Shown piece after piece: positions 8,491 to 18,997 of a DNA stretch of 57,347 nucleotides. The position numbers were made by a program, and so were the translations under genes. Each line of letters opens with the position of its first letter. Positions within the stretch are counted from its first letter, which is position 1. Under the pieces are notes generated by a model. It ran no database searches, was not told where the DNA came from, and was given only the letters and a program-made list of their open reading frames with translations. The stretch spans positions 1 through 57,347 of the forward strand of contig NZ_JANFNS010000009.1 of assembly GCF_024436065.1 (NCBI RefSeq), given 5' to 3'. The stretch comes from Saccharibacillus sp. JS10. GTDB taxonomy: Bacteria > Bacillota > Bacilli > Paenibacillales > Paenibacillaceae.

Positions 8491-8540
8491 CAAAAAAAAA
8501 GAAACGGCTCTGCCGCCTTAAACAGGCGGCATACGTTTCT
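8491..8540 (-). terminator. Terminator closing the S10-spc-alpha cluster
   Basis: A nested hairpin, outer AGAAACG/CGTTTCT and inner GCCGCCT/AGGCGGC, is followed by nine T residues on the minus strand. It lies 36 nt after rplQ and only about 30 nt before truA, so some readthrough into truA is likely unless truA has its own promoter. Confidence 0.9.
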
Positions 8541-8576
8541 CTGGAATCCTAAGGCTTAAAACTGTTAAACCGTCTA

Positions 8577-8942
8577 TTAAGCGCGGTCAACCAGTTCCAG
8601 GTAAACCATAGGTGCTGCGTCGCCGCGGCGTGCTCCCAGCTTGAGGATGCGCGTGTAGCCACCCGGACGATCCGCGTAACGCGGTGCCAGATCAGCGAAC
8701 AGCTTTTGGATAGCGTCTTTTTCACCGTCAACCGTTTCGCGACGAACGTATGCAGCCACTTGGCGGCGTGCATGCAGATCTCCACGTTTGGAAAGAGTGA
8801 TCAATTTTTCAGCGATAGAGCGAGCTTCTTTAGCTTTCGCTTCTGTCGTTTCGATACGCTCGTACAGGAACAGGTCGGTTACCAGGTCGCGAAGCAATGC
8901 TTTACGAGCGCTGGAGTTACGTCCCAACTTTTGGTATGCCAT
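8577..8942 (-). CDS. rplQ: 50S ribosomal protein L17
   Basis: L17 is a large-subunit protein near the exit-tunnel side, binding 23S rRNA domain III. The 121-residue short bacterial form is standard, with [20 protein letters not shown] at the N-terminus and [19 protein letters not shown] in the C-terminal half. The ATG at 8942 has GGAGG upstream. It is the last gene of the alpha operon, 33 nt after rpoA, followed by a strong terminator. Confidence 0.98.
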   Translation of the reverse strand: MAYQKLGRNSSARKALLRDLVTDLFLYERIETTEAKAKEARSIAEKLITLSKRGDLHARRQVAAYVRRETVDGEKDAIQKLFADLAPRYADRPGGYTRILKLGARRGDAAPMVYLELVDRA

Positions 8943-8975
8943 GTTTTTCCCTCCTTCTACATCATACTGTCGTTC

Positions 8976-9920
8976 TTAGTCTTCCTGACGAAGACCGAGT
9001 CCAAGCTCTTCGAGCTTTTCTTGAACTTCTTCCAAAGACTTGCGGCCCAAGTTGCGGACTTTCATCATGTCTTCTTCCGATTTCGTAGTCAGCTCTTGAA
9101 CTGTGTTGATACCGGCGCGTTTCAGACAGTTGTAAGAACGTACGGAAAGATCGAGTTCTTCGATCGTCATTTCCAATACTTTCTCTTTCTTGTCTTCTTC
9201 TTTTTCGACCATGATCTCCGCGTCGCGAGCTTCGTCGGTCAGACCTACGAAGAGCAGTACGTGCTCGGTCAAAATTTTGGCGCCTAAGCTTACCGCTTCT
9301 TCCGGACGAATGCTTCCATCGGTCCAGACTTCAAGCGTCAACTTGTCGTAGTTTGTGACTTGTCCAACCCGAGTGTTTTCCACAGCGTAGTTCACGCGGG
9401 AAATCGGAGTGTAGATCGAATCGATCGGAATAACACCAATCGGCTGATCGTCACGTTTGTTTTTGACAGACTGAACATATCCACGGCCGCGGCCAGCGAA
9501 AATGCGCACATGCAATCTTGATCCCGGTGCCAGAGTGGCGATATGAAGATCCGGGTTAAGGATCTCCACATCACTATCAGCGCGAATGTCTCCAGCCGTT
9601 ACTAGGCCTTCACCTTCAGCGTCGATTTCCAGTACCTTTTCTTCATCGGAATGAATCTTCAGCGATAAAGCTTTCAGATTCAGAATGATTTCCGTTACGT
9701 CTTCCGTAACGCCGGGGATCGTCGAGAATTCGTGCAGAACGCCGTCAATTTGGACCGAAGTAACCGCCGCGCCGGGAAGCGACGACAGCAGGATGCGACG
9801 AAGCGAGTTCCCAAGCGTCGTACCGTATCCACGTTCCAGAGGCTCAACGACAAACTTACCGTACGTGCCTCCGTCATTGATCTCGACGGTCTCGATTTTC
9901 GGCTTTTCGATTTCTATCAC
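8976..9920 (-). CDS. rpoA: DNA-directed RNA polymerase subunit alpha
   Basis: The alpha dimer nucleates polymerase assembly and its C-terminal domain contacts UP elements and activators. At 314 residues it has the standard N-terminal assembly domain ([14 protein letters not shown] near 37-50), an acidic linker near 225-240 and the DNA-binding C-terminal domain with [11 protein letters not shown] and [12 protein letters not shown]. Translation starts at GTG 9920 behind GGAGGGG, giving [14 protein letters not shown] as in B. subtilis. It lies between rpsK and rplQ in the usual alpha-operon order. Confidence 0.99.
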   Translation of the reverse strand: MIEIEKPKIETVEINDGGTYGKFVVEPLERGYGTTLGNSLRRILLSSLPGAAVTSVQIDGVLHEFSTIPGVTEDVTEIILNLKALSLKIHSDEEKVLEIDAEGEGLVTAGDIRADSDVEILNPDLHIATLAPGSRLHVRIFAGRGRGYVQSVKNKRDDQPIGVIPIDSIYTPISRVNYAVENTRVGQVTNYDKLTLEVWTDGSIRPEEAVSLGAKILTEHVLLFVGLTDEARDAEIMVEKEEDKKEKVLEMTIEELDLSVRSYNCLKRAGINTVQELTTKSEEDMMKVRNLGRKSLEEVQEKLEELGLGLRQED

Positions 9921-9989
9921 TACAATACCCCTCCTTCAAAACGTCGCTTCCGTGAAACAAAGCATACTGAATTCAAAATGCTTAGATTA

Positions 9990-10385
9990 CTATACGCGGC
10001 GACGCTTAGGAGGACGGCATCCGTTGTGAGGAACCGGTGTTACGTCCTTGATCAGGTTGATTTCAAGACCTGTAGCTTGCAGCGAGCGGATCGCCGCTTC
10101 ACGACCTGCGCCAGGACCTTTAACCATAACTTCAACAGTTTTCAGACCGTGTTCCATAGCCGCTTTAGCAGCTGTTTCAGCAGCAAGTTGAGCTGCGAAT
10201 GGAGTCGATTTACGGGAACCTCTGAAACCGAGACCGCCTGAGCTTGCCCAAGAGATCGCGTTTCCGTGCGGATCCGTAATCGTTACAATCGTATTGTTAA
10301 ACGTGGAACGAATGTGTGCCACGCCGGATTCGATATTTTTACGGTCGCGACGTTTTGTACGTACGACTTTTTTCGGTTTAGCCAT
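9990..10385 (-). CDS. rpsK: 30S ribosomal protein S11
   Basis: S11 sits on the platform of the small subunit near the E site and supports mRNA and tRNA selection. The 131-residue product has the conserved core [15 protein letters not shown] and ends with the typical [12 protein letters not shown]. The ATG at 10385 follows AAGGGGG. It lies 19 nt after rpsM and 69 nt before rpoA. Confidence 0.98.
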   Translation of the reverse strand: MAKPKKVVRTKRRDRKNIESGVAHIRSTFNNTIVTITDPHGNAISWASSGGLGFRGSRKSTPFAAQLAAETAAKAAMEHGLKTVEVMVKGPGAGREAAIRSLQATGLEINLIKDVTPVPHNGCRPPKRRRV

Positions 10386-10404
10386 TGTCAGTTATCCCCC
10401 TTTC

Positions 10405-10773
10405 TTACTTCTTCTTGTTCGCTACAGTACGACGAGGACCTTTACGAGTACGAGCATTCGTTTTCGTACGTTGTCCGCGTACCGGCAATCCGCGACGATG
10501 ACGTACACCGCGATAAGATCCGATTTCAATCAGACGTTTGATGTTCAGCGAGATTTCGCGACGCAGGTCGCCCTCAACTTTTTCATTAGCGTCAATCGTT
10601 TCACGCAGCTTGCTTACTTCATCCTCAGTCAGATCGCGAACACGAGTGTTCGGGCTGATTCCTGTTTGGCTCAGGAGTTTTTGGGACGTTGTTTTACCAA
10701 TCCCGAAGATATAAGTCAAGGCGATCTCAACGCGTTTGTCACGTGGTAAGTCTACACCAGCAATACGAGCCAT
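10405..10773 (-). CDS. rpsM: 30S ribosomal protein S13
   Basis: S13 lies in the head of the small subunit and forms bridges to the large subunit and to P-site tRNA. The 122-residue length is standard. [20 protein letters not shown] opens the protein and the RNA-binding segment [19 protein letters not shown] closes it. The ATG at 10773 has a GGGGGTG site upstream. It lies 21 nt downstream of rpmJ in the usual infA-rpmJ-rpsM-rpsK order. Confidence 0.98.
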   Translation of the reverse strand: MARIAGVDLPRDKRVEIALTYIFGIGKTTSQKLLSQTGISPNTRVRDLTEDEVSKLRETIDANEKVEGDLRREISLNIKRLIEIGSYRGVRHRRGLPVRGQRTKTNARTRKGPRRTVANKKK

Positions 10774-10794
10774 TACGCTACACCCCCTTCTAAT

Positions 10795-11016
<222 letters not shown>

Positions 11017-11232
11017 TTACTTACGATAAGTGATACGGCCGCGAGTCAGATCGTAAGGCGATAACTGTACGACCACTTTGTCTCCCGTCAGAATACGGAT
11101 AAAGTGCATACGCAGCTTTCCCGAAACGTGAGCGAGAATTTGATGACCGTTCTCGAGTTCCACCTTGAACATCGCATTCGGGAGTGGTTCGATAACCACG
11201 CCTTCGATTTCAATGACATCTTCCTTGGCCAT
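11017..11232 (-). CDS. infA: Translation initiation factor IF-1
   Basis: IF-1 binds the ribosomal A site during initiation. The 71-residue product is a single OB fold with the conserved segments [23 protein letters not shown] and [10 protein letters not shown]. The start is ATG 11232 behind AAAGGAG, just beyond the stop of the KOW protein gene, so the two are translationally close. It belongs to the spc-alpha junction. Confidence 0.98.
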   Translation of the reverse strand: MAKEDVIEIEGVVIEPLPNAMFKVELENGHQILAHVSGKLRMHFIRILTGDKVVVQLSPYDLTRGRITYRK

Positions 11233-11234
11233 AA

Positions 11235-11552
11235 TCATTCTCCTTTCTGCTTAGCATTCTGTGCGTTGGATTCTACAAATGTATTCACTGCATGACGCAG
11301 CTTCGCATTTGTAACCCTACCGCTCTCCTGCAAACTGTTTACGATTTCGCTGCTAATTGTCATTTGAGACTCAAGGTGAAGCGGATTTTTCTTCTTTGGA
11401 CGATCAAACTTGCGTTTGTGCCCATCTGCAATCCAAATCCCATACTCCTCATCAAGTCTGACGACCACTGCCACCTGCCCGGCATCGCGGCCTTTCCGGA
11501 TCTTCACGAGTTGACCGATCTGCAGGGGATGTTCCTTTTTCAAGTGTATCAC
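11235..11552 (-). CDS. KOW-domain RNA-binding protein (L14e-like)
   Basis: This 105-residue protein has an N-terminal KOW motif (about 11-50, [19 protein letters not shown]) like that of archaeal and eukaryotic L14e-type proteins, then a basic stretch [11 protein letters not shown] near 46-56 and a helical C-terminal tail. A homologue occupies the map-infA gap in many Bacillales and Clostridia and is usually annotated only as a KOW domain RNA-binding protein; its function is unknown. It starts at the base next to the map stop and its stop is next to the infA start, so it is certainly expressed with the ribosomal genes. Confidence 0.85.
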   Translation of the reverse strand: MIHLKKEHPLQIGQLVKIRKGRDAGQVAVVVRLDEEYGIWIADGHKRKFDRPKKKNPLHLESQMTISSEIVNSLQESGRVTNAKLRHAVNTFVESNAQNAKQKGE

Positions 11553-12305
11553 CTACGCGCTCAATTTTGTGAGAATTTCTAATCCGTTTTGCGTAACGGC
11601 TATTGTATGTTCGAAATGAGCACACCATGAACCGTCTACTGTTACGACCGTCCATTGATCTTCAAGCGTCCGAACTTGTCTTCCGCCTAGAATCACCATG
11701 GGTTCGATTGCAAGCACCATACCAGGTTTTAGCAGCGGACCGCGACCTTCGATGCCGTAATTGGGGATGTTCGGTTCTTCGTGCAGATCCTGACCGATGC
11801 CGTGACCGACGAATTCCCGAACAACCGACATTCCAGACTCTTCGATATGTCGCTGAATCGCATGCGAGATGGTAAACAAACGCACATCCGACTTTACAAG
11901 AGCAAGTCCTGCGTGCAGGGAGCCTTCCGTAACGTCCAGCAACCGCTGAGCTTCATCGGAAATTCGCCCTACCGGGTAAGTCCAGGCGGAATCGCCATGG
12001 TAACCTCGGTATTGTGCACCGACATCGATCGAAACGATGTCACCTTCCCGAAGCTTTCGCTCGCTGGGAAATCCGTGTACCAATTGTTCATTGATAGACA
12101 CACATATGCTTGCCGGAAAACCATTATACCCTTTAAAAGACGGCACCGCACCTTGACTGCGAATAGTTTCATCAGCAATTCTATCAAGCTCAGCCGTCGT
12201 AACGCCCGGCTTGATGACTTTTGCCAATATACGGTGAGTCTCAGCCACAATCCGTCCTGCTTCCCTCATTAACACGAGTTCGGCTTCGGATTTGCAAATG
12301 ATCAT
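11553..12305 (-). CDS. map: Type I methionine aminopeptidase
   Basis: The enzyme removes the initiator methionine from nascent proteins with a dinuclear metal centre. The 250-residue product has the metal ligands in [17 protein letters not shown] (two Asp), the [11 protein letters not shown]is region, the VLAIEPM Glu and the final Glu near FEHTIAV. There is no N-terminal zinc finger, so it is type Ia. The ATG at 12305 lies 5 nt after the adk stop, consistent with coupled translation in secY-adk-map. Confidence 0.97.
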   Translation of the reverse strand: MIICKSEAELVLMREAGRIVAETHRILAKVIKPGVTTAELDRIADETIRSQGAVPSFKGYNGFPASICVSINEQLVHGFPSERKLREGDIVSIDVGAQYRGYHGDSAWTYPVGRISDEAQRLLDVTEGSLHAGLALVKSDVRLFTISHAIQRHIEESGMSVVREFVGHGIGQDLHEEPNIPNYGIEGRGPLLKPGMVLAIEPMVILGGRQVRTLEDQWTVVTVDGSWCAHFEHTIAVTQNGLEILTKLSA

Positions 12306-12310
12306 TACAG

Positions 12311-12955
12311 TTAACCTCGCAGTACGGACAGGATACTTTCCGATACCGTACCGATCTCCTGGTCTCCGTCGATCTGCCGCAGCAAGCCTTTGTTTGCATA
12401 GTAATCGATCAGAGGCGCAGTTTTACTAGTGTACTCATCAAGACGAGTGCGTACGCTCTCTTCGTTATCGTCTGGACGTTGATACAGTTCGCCGCCGTCT
12501 TTATCGCACACGCCTTCTTGCTTTGGCGGATTGAAAACTACATGATAAGTCGTTCCGCAAGTTTTGCAGATACGACGACCTGTAATACGGACAAGCAACT
12601 TTTCTGGATCTACATTCAGATTAACAACATGATCAAGCTTACGGCCAGATTCGAGCAAAAGAGAATCCAATGCTTCGGCCTGCAGCAGAGTTCTCGGAAA
12701 TCCGTCGAGCAAGAAACCTTTTTCGCAATCCGGCTGACTCAGCCGTTCGCGTACGATACCGTTCGTAACGTCATCCGGTACGAGCAGGCCCTGGTCGATG
12801 TATTCTTTCGCTTTAACTCCGATAGGAGTTCCCTCTTTGATCGCCAAACGAAAAGCATCGCCTGTCGAAATATGAGGAAGATTGAACGCATCGACGATGG
12901 CCTGCGCCTGTGTTCCTTTACCTGCCCCGGGAGGCCCCATGAATAGAATGTTCAC
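12311..12955 (-). CDS. adk: Adenylate kinase, zinc-containing LID type
   Basis: The enzyme interconverts ATP plus AMP and two ADP. The 214-residue product has the P-loop [10 protein letters not shown] at 8-17 and the NMP-binding segment around STGDAFR. The long LID domain carries a structural zinc site Cys130-X2-Cys133-X16-Cys150-X2-Asp153, the same Cys3-Asp arrangement as in B. subtilis. Translation starts at GTG 12955 behind AAGGAGTG; an in-frame upstream ATG is not available. It lies 89 nt after secY. Confidence 0.98.
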   Translation of the reverse strand: MNILFMGPPGAGKGTQAQAIVDAFNLPHISTGDAFRLAIKEGTPIGVKAKEYIDQGLLVPDDVTNGIVRERLSQPDCEKGFLLDGFPRTLLQAEALDSLLLESGRKLDHVVNLNVDPEKLLVRITGRRICKTCGTTYHVVFNPPKQEGVCDKDGGELYQRPDDNEESVRTRLDEYTSKTAPLIDYYANKGLLRQIDGDQEIGTVSESILSVLRG

Positions 12956-13044
12956 GTCATGTCCACTCCTTACGTCTTACCCATGCCGAACCGCACAAAA
13001 GGCGCCGGGCGAGCGCATGGAGTCGGACCCGTCCGGAACCTGAG

Positions 13045-14343
13045 CTATTTATTGATAAAACCTTTATAATGCCGTTTGATCAGCTGACTTTCAATCGTCT
13101 TCATCGTATCCAGCGCAACCCCAACGACGATCAGCAGCGAAGTGCCGCCGATTTGAACCGACTGAGGAAGACCGGAAAGCGAACCAAACGCGATCGGCAG
13201 CAAAGAAATTACAGTCAGGAACAACGCACCAGTCACGGTGAGACGGGACATTACGCGAGTAATGTACTTCTCAGTCGCTTTACCTGGACGAACTCCTGGA
13301 ATGTAACCGCCGTTTTTCTTCATGTTCTCTGCCATCTGCTGAGGATTAATCTGCACGAAGGTATAGAAGAACGTGAAACCGATGATCATGACTGCGTAAA
13401 GCACCATGCCTAACGGCTGACTGTAGTTCAAGTTGTTTTGTACCCATTTTGCCCACTCGTAAGTAGACCAGAAGTTTGCCAAAATAACTGGGAACTGCAA
13501 CAGAGAAACAGCGAAGATTACCGGGATAACACCCGCAGCGTTCACTTTGAGCGGGATGTGAGTGTTTTGACCGCCGTACATTTTATTACCGACTACTCGC
13601 TTCGCATATTGAACCGGAACTTTCCGGATCCCTTGCTGAATAAAGATAACACCGATAATAATCAGGATCAAGACAAGCAGGATAATCAATGTTTTCATCG
13701 AGTTCAAGAACGTTTGACCGCTCACGATGAAATCGGATTGAGCTGTTGTCGAGATGTAACCTGGAATGTTTGCGACGATACCGGCAAAGATCAGAATCGA
13801 AATACCATTACCGATGCCTTTTTCTGTGATCTGCTCACCCAACCACATTAGGAGGGAAGTACCCGCAGTCAAGACAATGGCAATAAGAATATAGTCGACG
13901 ATCGTAGCGTTCGGAATCATTTCCGCATTATAAATGCGGTTGAATCCGATCGCTGTAGCGAACGCCTGAACTAAACCCAGAACTATGGTGCCGTATCGGG
14001 TAATCTGCGCTAGCTTTTTCTTACCGTGCTCACCTTGTTTAGACCACTCGGTGAACTTAGGAATGACATCCATCGACAACAGTTGTACGATGATCGATGC
14101 CGTAACATACGGATAGATACTCAATGCGAAGATCGAAAATTGCAGAAGCGCCCCTCCGGAGAAGGTGTTCAGCAACCCCATCAACTGGCTGCCAGCTTCG
14201 TTAGCCGACTGAAGTACGTCTGTATTAACGCCCGGAACCGGGATGAACGTACCGATACGGTAGATAACGAGAACCATCAGCGTAAACAGAATCCGTTTAC
14301 GGAGGTCATCGACCTTCCATATATTCTTCAGGGTGTTGAACAT
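13045..14343 (-). CDS. secY: Preprotein translocase subunit SecY
   Basis: SecY is the protein-conducting channel of the cytoplasmic membrane and works with SecE (encoded at 40.5-40.7 kb), SecG and SecA. The 432-residue protein has ten predicted membrane segments, the plug region after FSGGALLQFSIFALSIYPY near 62-80 and the conserved cytoplasmic loop GGYIPGVRPGKATEKYI near 343-359. Its ATG overlaps the rplO stop by one base (TAATG), which suggests translational coupling. It stands in the usual spc-operon position. Confidence 0.98.
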   Translation of the reverse strand: MFNTLKNIWKVDDLRKRILFTLMVLVIYRIGTFIPVPGVNTDVLQSANEAGSQLMGLLNTFSGGALLQFSIFALSIYPYVTASIIVQLLSMDVIPKFTEWSKQGEHGKKKLAQITRYGTIVLGLVQAFATAIGFNRIYNAEMIPNATIVDYILIAIVLTAGTSLLMWLGEQITEKGIGNGISILIFAGIVANIPGYISTTAQSDFIVSGQTFLNSMKTLIILLVLILIIIGVIFIQQGIRKVPVQYAKRVVGNKMYGGQNTHIPLKVNAAGVIPVIFAVSLLQFPVILANFWSTYEWAKWVQNNLNYSQPLGMVLYAVMIIGFTFFYTFVQINPQQMAENMKKNGGYIPGVRPGKATEKYITRVMSRLTVTGALFLTVISLLPIAFGSLSGLPQSVQIGGTSLLIVVGVALDTMKTIESQLIKRHYKGFINK

Positions 14344-14783
14344 TAGATCACCTCGGTTTTACCGCCGGCAGCCTCGATTTTCTCCACCGCAGATTGAGAG
14401 AACTTGTTTGCTTTGACAGTCAACTTAACCGTCACGTCGCCATTGCCAAGAATCTTGATACCGCTCTTTGTATCTTTAACGATACCTTGCTCTTGCAGCA
14501 GTTCAGGAGTGACTTCAGTGTTTTCTGCAAAGTTGTTCAGTTCTTCGATGTTGACGATGGCAAATTCTTTGCGAGTCGGGTTAACGAAACCGCGTTTTGG
14601 CAAACGACGATACAATGGGTTTTGACCGCCTTCGAAACCTGGACGAACACCGCCGCCGGAGCGGGAGTTTTGGCCTTTATGACCGCGTCCGGCTGTTTTA
14701 CCCGTACCGCTACTCGTACCGCGACCGATGCGCTTCCGCTCTTTAGTCGAACCTGGAGCAGGAGAAAGCTCATGTAACTTCAT
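14343..14783 (-). CDS. rplO: 50S ribosomal protein L15
   Basis: L15 is a late-assembly large-subunit protein. The 146-residue product has the Gly/Arg-rich N-terminal extension ([19 protein letters not shown]) that penetrates 23S rRNA, then [19 protein letters not shown]. The start is ATG 14783 behind AGGAGGTG, giving [12 protein letters not shown]. Its stop overlaps the secY start. Confidence 0.98.
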   Translation of the reverse strand: MKLHELSPAPGSTKERKRIGRGTSSGTGKTAGRGHKGQNSRSGGGVRPGFEGGQNPLYRRLPKRGFVNPTRKEFAIVNIEELNNFAENTEVTPELLQEQGIVKDTKSGIKILGNGDVTVKLTVKANKFSQSAVEKIEAAGGKTEVI

Positions 14784-14842
14784 CGTTCGTTGCACCTCCT
14801 TGATTCATTCTATTAATTCGCTCCTTGCGGAGCGATGATTTT

Positions 14843-15028
14843 TTAAGCTTCGATTTCTTTTACAGAAACCAAGTGTTGCACTTGATTAACCATACCGCGG
14901 ATCGCAGCGTTATCGTTTTGAACGACAACTTGGTTTGTTTTACGCAGACCTAAAGTGTTAACAGTCGTACGTTGGTTTTTAGGACGTCCGATCAGGCTGC
15001 GAACGAGGGTAATTTCCAATTTAGCCAT
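14843..15028 (-). CDS. rpmD: 50S ribosomal protein L30
   Basis: L30 is a small large-subunit protein. The 61-residue short bacterial form has the conserved [20 protein letters not shown] near 10-29. The ATG at 15028 follows AAGGAGG and lies 13 nt after the rpsE stop, in the order rpsE-rpmD-rplO. Confidence 0.97.
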   Translation of the reverse strand: MAKLEITLVRSLIGRPKNQRTTVNTLGLRKTNQVVVQNDNAAIRGMVNQVQHLVSVKEIEA

Positions 15029-15041
15029 TGTTGTTCCCTCC

Positions 15042-15542
15042 TTAGCCTCTTAGTTCTTCGACGGATTTGCCGCGAAGCTTAGCCACATCTTCGGCACGCT
15101 TCAAACGGGACAATCCTTCCAAAGTCGCATTGACCATGTTCATGGAGTTCGAAGATCCCAGGGATTTTGTCAAGATGTCACCTACGCCTGCCAATTCCAG
15201 TACAGCACGTACCGGACCGCCAGCGATAACTCCAGTACCTTCGGATGCTGGTTTCAGCAATACGCTACCTGCTCCGAATTTACCAGTGATTTGGTGAGTA
15301 ATTGTTGTTCCAACGAGAGGAACGTGGATCAGGTTTTTCTTAGCATCTTCAATGCCTTTACGGATCGCATCCGGAACTTCTCCGGCTTTACCGATGCCTG
15401 CTCCAACGTTGCCTTGTCCGTCGCCTACAACAACCAATGCGCTAAAGCTGAAACGGCGACCGCCCTTTACAACTTTTGCTACGCGGTTGATGTGTACAAC
15501 GCGCTCCGTCAGTTCTCCTACAGTGCTCATATCTACACGCAA
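15042..15542 (-). CDS. rpsE: 30S ribosomal protein S5
   Basis: S5 helps form the mRNA entry tunnel and contributes to decoding accuracy. The 166-residue product has the double-stranded RNA-binding segment [19 protein letters not shown] near 24-42, including the spectinomycin-loop residues Lys-Gly-Gly, all intact. The best start is TTG 15542, seven nt behind AGGAGGT, giving [16 protein letters not shown], which matches the length of the B. subtilis protein; the ATG four codons later lies too far from the binding site. It lies 24 nt after rplR. Confidence 0.97.
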   Translation of the reverse strand: MRVDMSTVGELTERVVHINRVAKVVKGGRRFSFSALVVVGDGQGNVGAGIGKAGEVPDAIRKGIEDAKKNLIHVPLVGTTITHQITGKFGAGSVLLKPASEGTGVIAGGPVRAVLELAGVGDILTKSLGSSNSMNMVNATLEGLSRLKRAEDVAKLRGKSVEELRG

Positions 15543-15566
15543 GTCGTTAACCTCCTTTTTTCGTTC

Positions 15567-15935
15567 TTAGAATTCCAGACCAGCTTCGCGAGCTGCGTCA
15601 GCCAGTGCTTGAATCCGTCCATGGTAGAGGTATCCTCCGCGGTCGAAAACGACAACGGTATGACCTTTTTCCTTAGCGCGGTTTGCAACCAGTGTGCCAA
15701 CTTTAGCAGCAGCTTCAACGTTGCCGCCGTTTGTGATCTCGCTTTTCAAATCTTTCTCCATAGTCGATGCCGAAACGATAGTAACACCGTTTACGTCGTC
15801 GATCAACTGAGCATAGATGTGTTTACCCGAACGATAAACGTTCAGACGAGGGCGCTCAACCGTACCTTGAATTTTCTTACGTACACGTAAGTGTCTTTTC
15901 AAGCGAGCTTTATTTTTATCACTTTTGGTAATCAT
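15567..15935 (-). CDS. rplR: 50S ribosomal protein L18
   Basis: L18 binds 5S rRNA and docks it on the large subunit. The 122-residue product begins [20 protein letters not shown], has the conserved [16 protein letters not shown] and ends [17 protein letters not shown]. The start is ATG 15935 behind AAGGAGTG. It follows rplF by about 78 nt. Confidence 0.97.
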   Translation of the reverse strand: MITKSDKNKARLKRHLRVRKKIQGTVERPRLNVYRSGKHIYAQLIDDVNGVTIVSASTMEKDLKSEITNGGNVEAAAKVGTLVANRAKEKGHTVVVFDRGGYLYHGRIQALADAAREAGLEF

Positions 15936-16013
15936 GAGTACTTTCACTCCTTCCCAACTGCTTATTAAGCAGCTTCACATGAGCAAGCTAAGAATAATGC
16001 GAAGGAAAGCGGC

Positions 16014-16556
16014 TTATTTTTTCTTGCCAGCTTTACCTTCTTTACGGATGATGCGTTCGCCTTCGTACTTGATACCTTTGCCTTTATACGGCTCTGGCTC
16101 ACGTACCGAACGGATTTGAGCAGCATAAGCGCCTACGCGCTCTTTGTCGATTCCGCGAACGATGATTTTCGTGTTCGAAGGAACTTCGAACTCGATTCCC
16201 GATTCCGGTGTGATCTCAACAGGGTGGGAATAACCTACGTTCAGGACGATCTTCTCTCCAGACTTGCTGGCACGGTATCCGACCCCGACCAATTCAAGCG
16301 ACTTGGAGAAACCTTCCGTTACACCACTTACCATGTTGCTGACAACGCTGCGAGTCGTACCGTGAAGGGAACGATGCTCTTTGTTGTCGGAAGGACGTTC
16401 TACTGTGATTGTGTTACCTTCCACTGTTACTTTCATATCTCTATGAAGTTCACGAGTGAGAGTACCTTTAGGACCTTTGACTGTAATCGCTGTGTTGTTC
16501 AGCGTTACTTCAACGCCACCTGGTACTTCGATTGGTTTGCGACCAATACGAGACAT
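16014..16556 (-). CDS. rplF: 50S ribosomal protein L6
   Basis: L6 lies near the sarcin-ricin loop and the factor-binding region. The 180-residue product has two similar alpha/beta domains and ends with the conserved [20 protein letters not shown] followed by a lysine-rich tail. The ATG at 16556 follows AGGAGGTG. It follows rpsH by 31 nt. Confidence 0.98.
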   Translation of the reverse strand: MSRIGRKPIEVPGGVEVTLNNTAITVKGPKGTLTRELHRDMKVTVEGNTITVERPSDNKEHRSLHGTTRSVVSNMVSGVTEGFSKSLELVGVGYRASKSGEKIVLNVGYSHPVEITPESGIEFEVPSNTKIIVRGIDKERVGAYAAQIRSVREPEPYKGKGIKYEGERIIRKEGKAGKKK

Positions 16557-16587
16557 AGTTATTGCACCTCCTTATGTTCTGACGTAA

Positions 16588-16986
16588 TTACCAAACGTAG
16601 CAGATTACTTCGCCGCCAGCTTTCGCTTGACGAGCTTCTTTATCGGTCATAACTCCTTTAGATGTGGAGACAATCGCGATACCCAGGCCGCCTAATACGC
16701 GAGGAACTTCGTTGCTCTTCGTGTACACGCGCAGACCAGGTTTACTGATTCTTTTCAGACCAGTGATAACGCGTTCGTTGTTTTGACCGTATTTCAGGAA
16801 AATACGAATGATGCCTTGCTTGTTATCCTGTACGAACTCCGCGTCGCGGATAAAACCTTCGCGTTTAAGGATCTCAGCAATTTGCTTTTTCATCGCGGAA
16901 GCCGGCATTTCGACTTTCTCGTGACGTACCACGTTCGCATTACGAATACGTGTAAGCATATCAGCAATCGGATCGGACATAGTCAT
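16588..16986 (-). CDS. rpsH: 30S ribosomal protein S8
   Basis: S8 binds the central domain of 16S rRNA; in E. coli it is also the translational repressor of the spc operon. The 132-residue product starts [17 protein letters not shown] and ends [11 protein letters not shown], the same length as in B. subtilis. The ATG at 16986 follows AAGGAGG. No E. coli-like S8 target was identified in the spc leader region. Confidence 0.98.
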   Translation of the reverse strand: MTMSDPIADMLTRIRNANVVRHEKVEMPASAMKKQIAEILKREGFIRDAEFVQDNKQGIIRIFLKYGQNNERVITGLKRISKPGLRVYTKSNEVPRVLGGLGIAIVSTSKGVMTDKEARQAKAGGEVICYVW

Positions 16987-17018
16987 GTGTGTGAACCTCC
17001 TTCCTTGTTATGCGGTAA

Positions 17019-17204
17019 TTACCAGCTTGCTTTTTTAACGCCAGGAATCTGACCTTTGTAAGCCAATTCGCGGAAGCAAATACGGCAGATTTTAAACTTT
17101 TGCAGTACCGAGTGTGGACGACCACAACGTTCGCAGCGCGTGTATGCACGCACTTTGAATTTCGGTGTACGTTGTTGCTTGACTTTCATCGAAGTTTTTG
17201 CCAC
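17019..17204 (-). CDS. rpsN: 30S ribosomal protein S14, zinc-binding type (S14Z)
   Basis: S14 sits in the head of the small subunit. This is the 61-residue zinc form, with Cys24-X2-Cys27 and Cys40-X2-Cys43 in [11 protein letters not shown] and ICRICFREL. The canonical length requires a GTG start at 17204 ([12 protein letters not shown]); AGGAGGT lies about 11 nt upstream, slightly far. Starting at the internal ATG would truncate the conserved N-terminus. A second, zinc-free S14 may exist elsewhere in the genome. Confidence 0.95.
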   Translation of the reverse strand: MAKTSMKVKQQRTPKFKVRAYTRCERCGRPHSVLQKFKICRICFRELAYKGQIPGVKKASW

Positions 17205-17276
17205 TTTAGCCTGACACCTCCTGGATATTTTCGGGAGAACAGGGTCATAGATCATGGCCCTAGATACTGGCCGATA

Positions 17277-17819
17277 TTATTTTGCGAAAGGCATGCCGAG
17301 ACCTGCAAGCAGTTCGCGACCCTCTTCGTCTGTTTTTGCTGTCGTAACGATAACGATATCCATACCGCGGACTTTGTCCACTTGATCGTATTGGATCTCT
17401 GGGAAGATGAGTTGTTCTTTCAAACCAAGTGTGTAGTTACCGCGGCCGTCGAAGGCTTTGTTGGAAACACCTTGGAAGTCACGTACGCGTGGAAGCGATA
17501 CGTTGAACAATTTGTCGAGGAACTGGTACATGCGCTCGCCGCGCAGTGTAACTTTTGTTCCGATCGGCATATTTTCACGCAGTTTGAAACCTGCGATCGA
17601 TTTCTTTGCACGAGTGATAACAGGTTTTTGACCTGCGATCTGCTCAAGCTCAGCTACCGCTGTATCAAGAACTTTGGAGTTGGATACGGCTTCGCCGACA
17701 CCCATGTTGATTACAACTTTCTCCAACTTAGGAACTTGCATTACCGAAGAGTATCCAAACTTCTGCATCAGAGCAGGAGTACTTTCGTTCAAATAACGTT
17801 CTTTCAATCTTGTTACCAT
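17277..17819 (-). CDS. rplE: 50S ribosomal protein L5
   Basis: L5 binds 5S rRNA in the central protuberance and contacts P-site tRNA. The 180-residue product has the conserved segments [15 protein letters not shown] and [20 protein letters not shown] and ends with the typical [14 protein letters not shown]. The ATG at 17819 follows AAAGGAGG. It lies 32 nt after rplX. Confidence 0.98.
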   Translation of the reverse strand: MVTRLKERYLNESTPALMQKFGYSSVMQVPKLEKVVINMGVGEAVSNSKVLDTAVAELEQIAGQKPVITRAKKSIAGFKLRENMPIGTKVTLRGERMYQFLDKLFNVSLPRVRDFQGVSNKAFDGRGNYTLGLKEQLIFPEIQYDQVDKVRGMDIVIVTTAKTDEEGRELLAGLGMPFAK

Positions 17820-17851
17820 GAAGGATGAACCTCCTTTCTGTAAAAATGAGA

Positions 17852-18208
17852 TTATTCGATAACTTCTCCGGAACGTTTCGCAACGCGCACTTTTTTGCCG
17901 TTGTCCAGCGTTTTGTAACCTACGCGGGTTACTTTGCTGCCGTCTTTCGGATCAGCGTGCATCACGTTCGACACGTGGATCGAAGCTTCTTTTTCGATGA
18001 TTCCGCCTTGTGGGTTGGATTGGCTTGGTTTTTGATGTTTTTTCATCATATTCACGCCTTCAACCACTACGCGGTTTTCACGAGGGAATGCTTGGAGTAC
18101 ACGTGCTTTTTTGCCTTTGTCTTTACCGCTAATTACGATAACGACATCGTCTTTTTTCACGTGAAGTTTGTTGTTATGGGATTCCAGAACTTTTTTCACT
18201 CTTGCCAT
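17852..18208 (-). CDS. rplX: 50S ribosomal protein L24
   Basis: L24 is an assembly-initiator protein near the exit tunnel. The 118-residue product has an N-terminal KOW motif ([17 protein letters not shown], about 23-39) and the segment [15 protein letters not shown]. The start is ATG 18208, seven nt behind AGGAGGT; the GTG three codons earlier overlaps that site. It lies 57 nt after rplN. Confidence 0.97.
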   Translation of the reverse strand: MARVKKVLESHNNKLHVKKDDVVIVISGKDKGKKARVLQAFPRENRVVVEGVNMMKKHQKPSQSNPQGGIIEKEASIHVSNVMHADPKDGSKVTRVGYKTLDNGKKVRVAKRSGEVIE

Positions 18209-18265
18209 CAGGTACACCTCCTATGACTTAAAGGTCGAAAGACCGTTAAGAAAATCGTGCATATA

Positions 18266-18634
18266 TTAGATAACTTCCGGTGCCAAGGAAACAATTTTCA
18301 TGAAGTCCTTGTCGCGAAGTTCACGAGCAACTGGTCCGAAGATACGTGTACCACGTGGGCCACGATCATCTTTTACAACTACCGCTGCGTTTTCGTCGAA
18401 TGCGATGTACGATCCGTCTTTACGACGTACCGAACGCTTCGTACGAACAACTACTGCTTTAACTACGTCGCCTTTTTTGACAACGCCCCCTGGTGTTGCT
18501 TGTTTTACCGAGCAAACGATCAGGTCACCGATGTTAGCTGTACGACGTCCCGTACCACCGAGTACGCGGATACACATCAGTTCCTTCGCACCGGAGTTAT
18601 CAGCTACAGCCAAACGTGTAAATGGTTGAATCAT
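18266..18634 (-). CDS. rplN: 50S ribosomal protein L14
   Basis: L14 forms intersubunit bridges with 16S rRNA. The 122-residue length is standard, with [20 protein letters not shown] at the N-terminus and the conserved [19 protein letters not shown] near the C-terminus. The ATG at 18634 follows AAAGGAGG. It follows rpsQ by 38 nt at the start of the spc part of the cluster. Confidence 0.98.
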   Translation of the reverse strand: MIQPFTRLAVADNSGAKELMCIRVLGGTGRRTANIGDLIVCSVKQATPGGVVKKGDVVKAVVVRTKRSVRRKDGSYIAFDENAAVVVKDDRGPRGTRIFGPVARELRDKDFMKIVSLAPEVI

Positions 18635-18672
18635 TATGAATGTCCTCCTTTCGGATGAGCTTATCTTAAAAT

Positions 18673-18939
18673 TTAGACGATGATTGCTTTGTTAGTGATT
18701 GCAGCAAGTCTCCAGCGCTTGTCTTTGGACAGCGGGCGCGTTTCAACGATTCTTACTGTATCGCCGATTTTCGCTTCGTTGTTTTCGTCATGCGCTTTGA
18801 ATTTCTTCGTCGACTTGATGCGTTTGTGATAAAGTTCGTGTTTTTTGTAAGTTTCTACAACAACTACGATTGTTTTATCCATTTTGTCGCTTACGACTTT
18901 ACCCACCAATACTTTGCGCGAGTTACGTTCTTCAGTCAT
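18673..18939 (-). CDS. rpsQ: 30S ribosomal protein S17
   Basis: S17 is a primary 16S rRNA-binding protein with an OB fold. The 88-residue product has the signature [20 protein letters not shown] near 18-37 and the conserved [18 protein letters not shown]. The ATG at 18939 has AGGAGG upstream. It lies 58 nt after rpmC. Confidence 0.98.
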   Translation of the reverse strand: MTEERNSRKVLVGKVVSDKMDKTIVVVVETYKKHELYHKRIKSTKKFKAHDENNEAKIGDTVRIVETRPLSKDKRWRLAAITNKAIIV

Positions 18940-18997
18940 GGTTAGCCTCCTTCCTGAATAAAGGGCTTATATGTTGTACCCGAAGGTTCAAAAGGAA

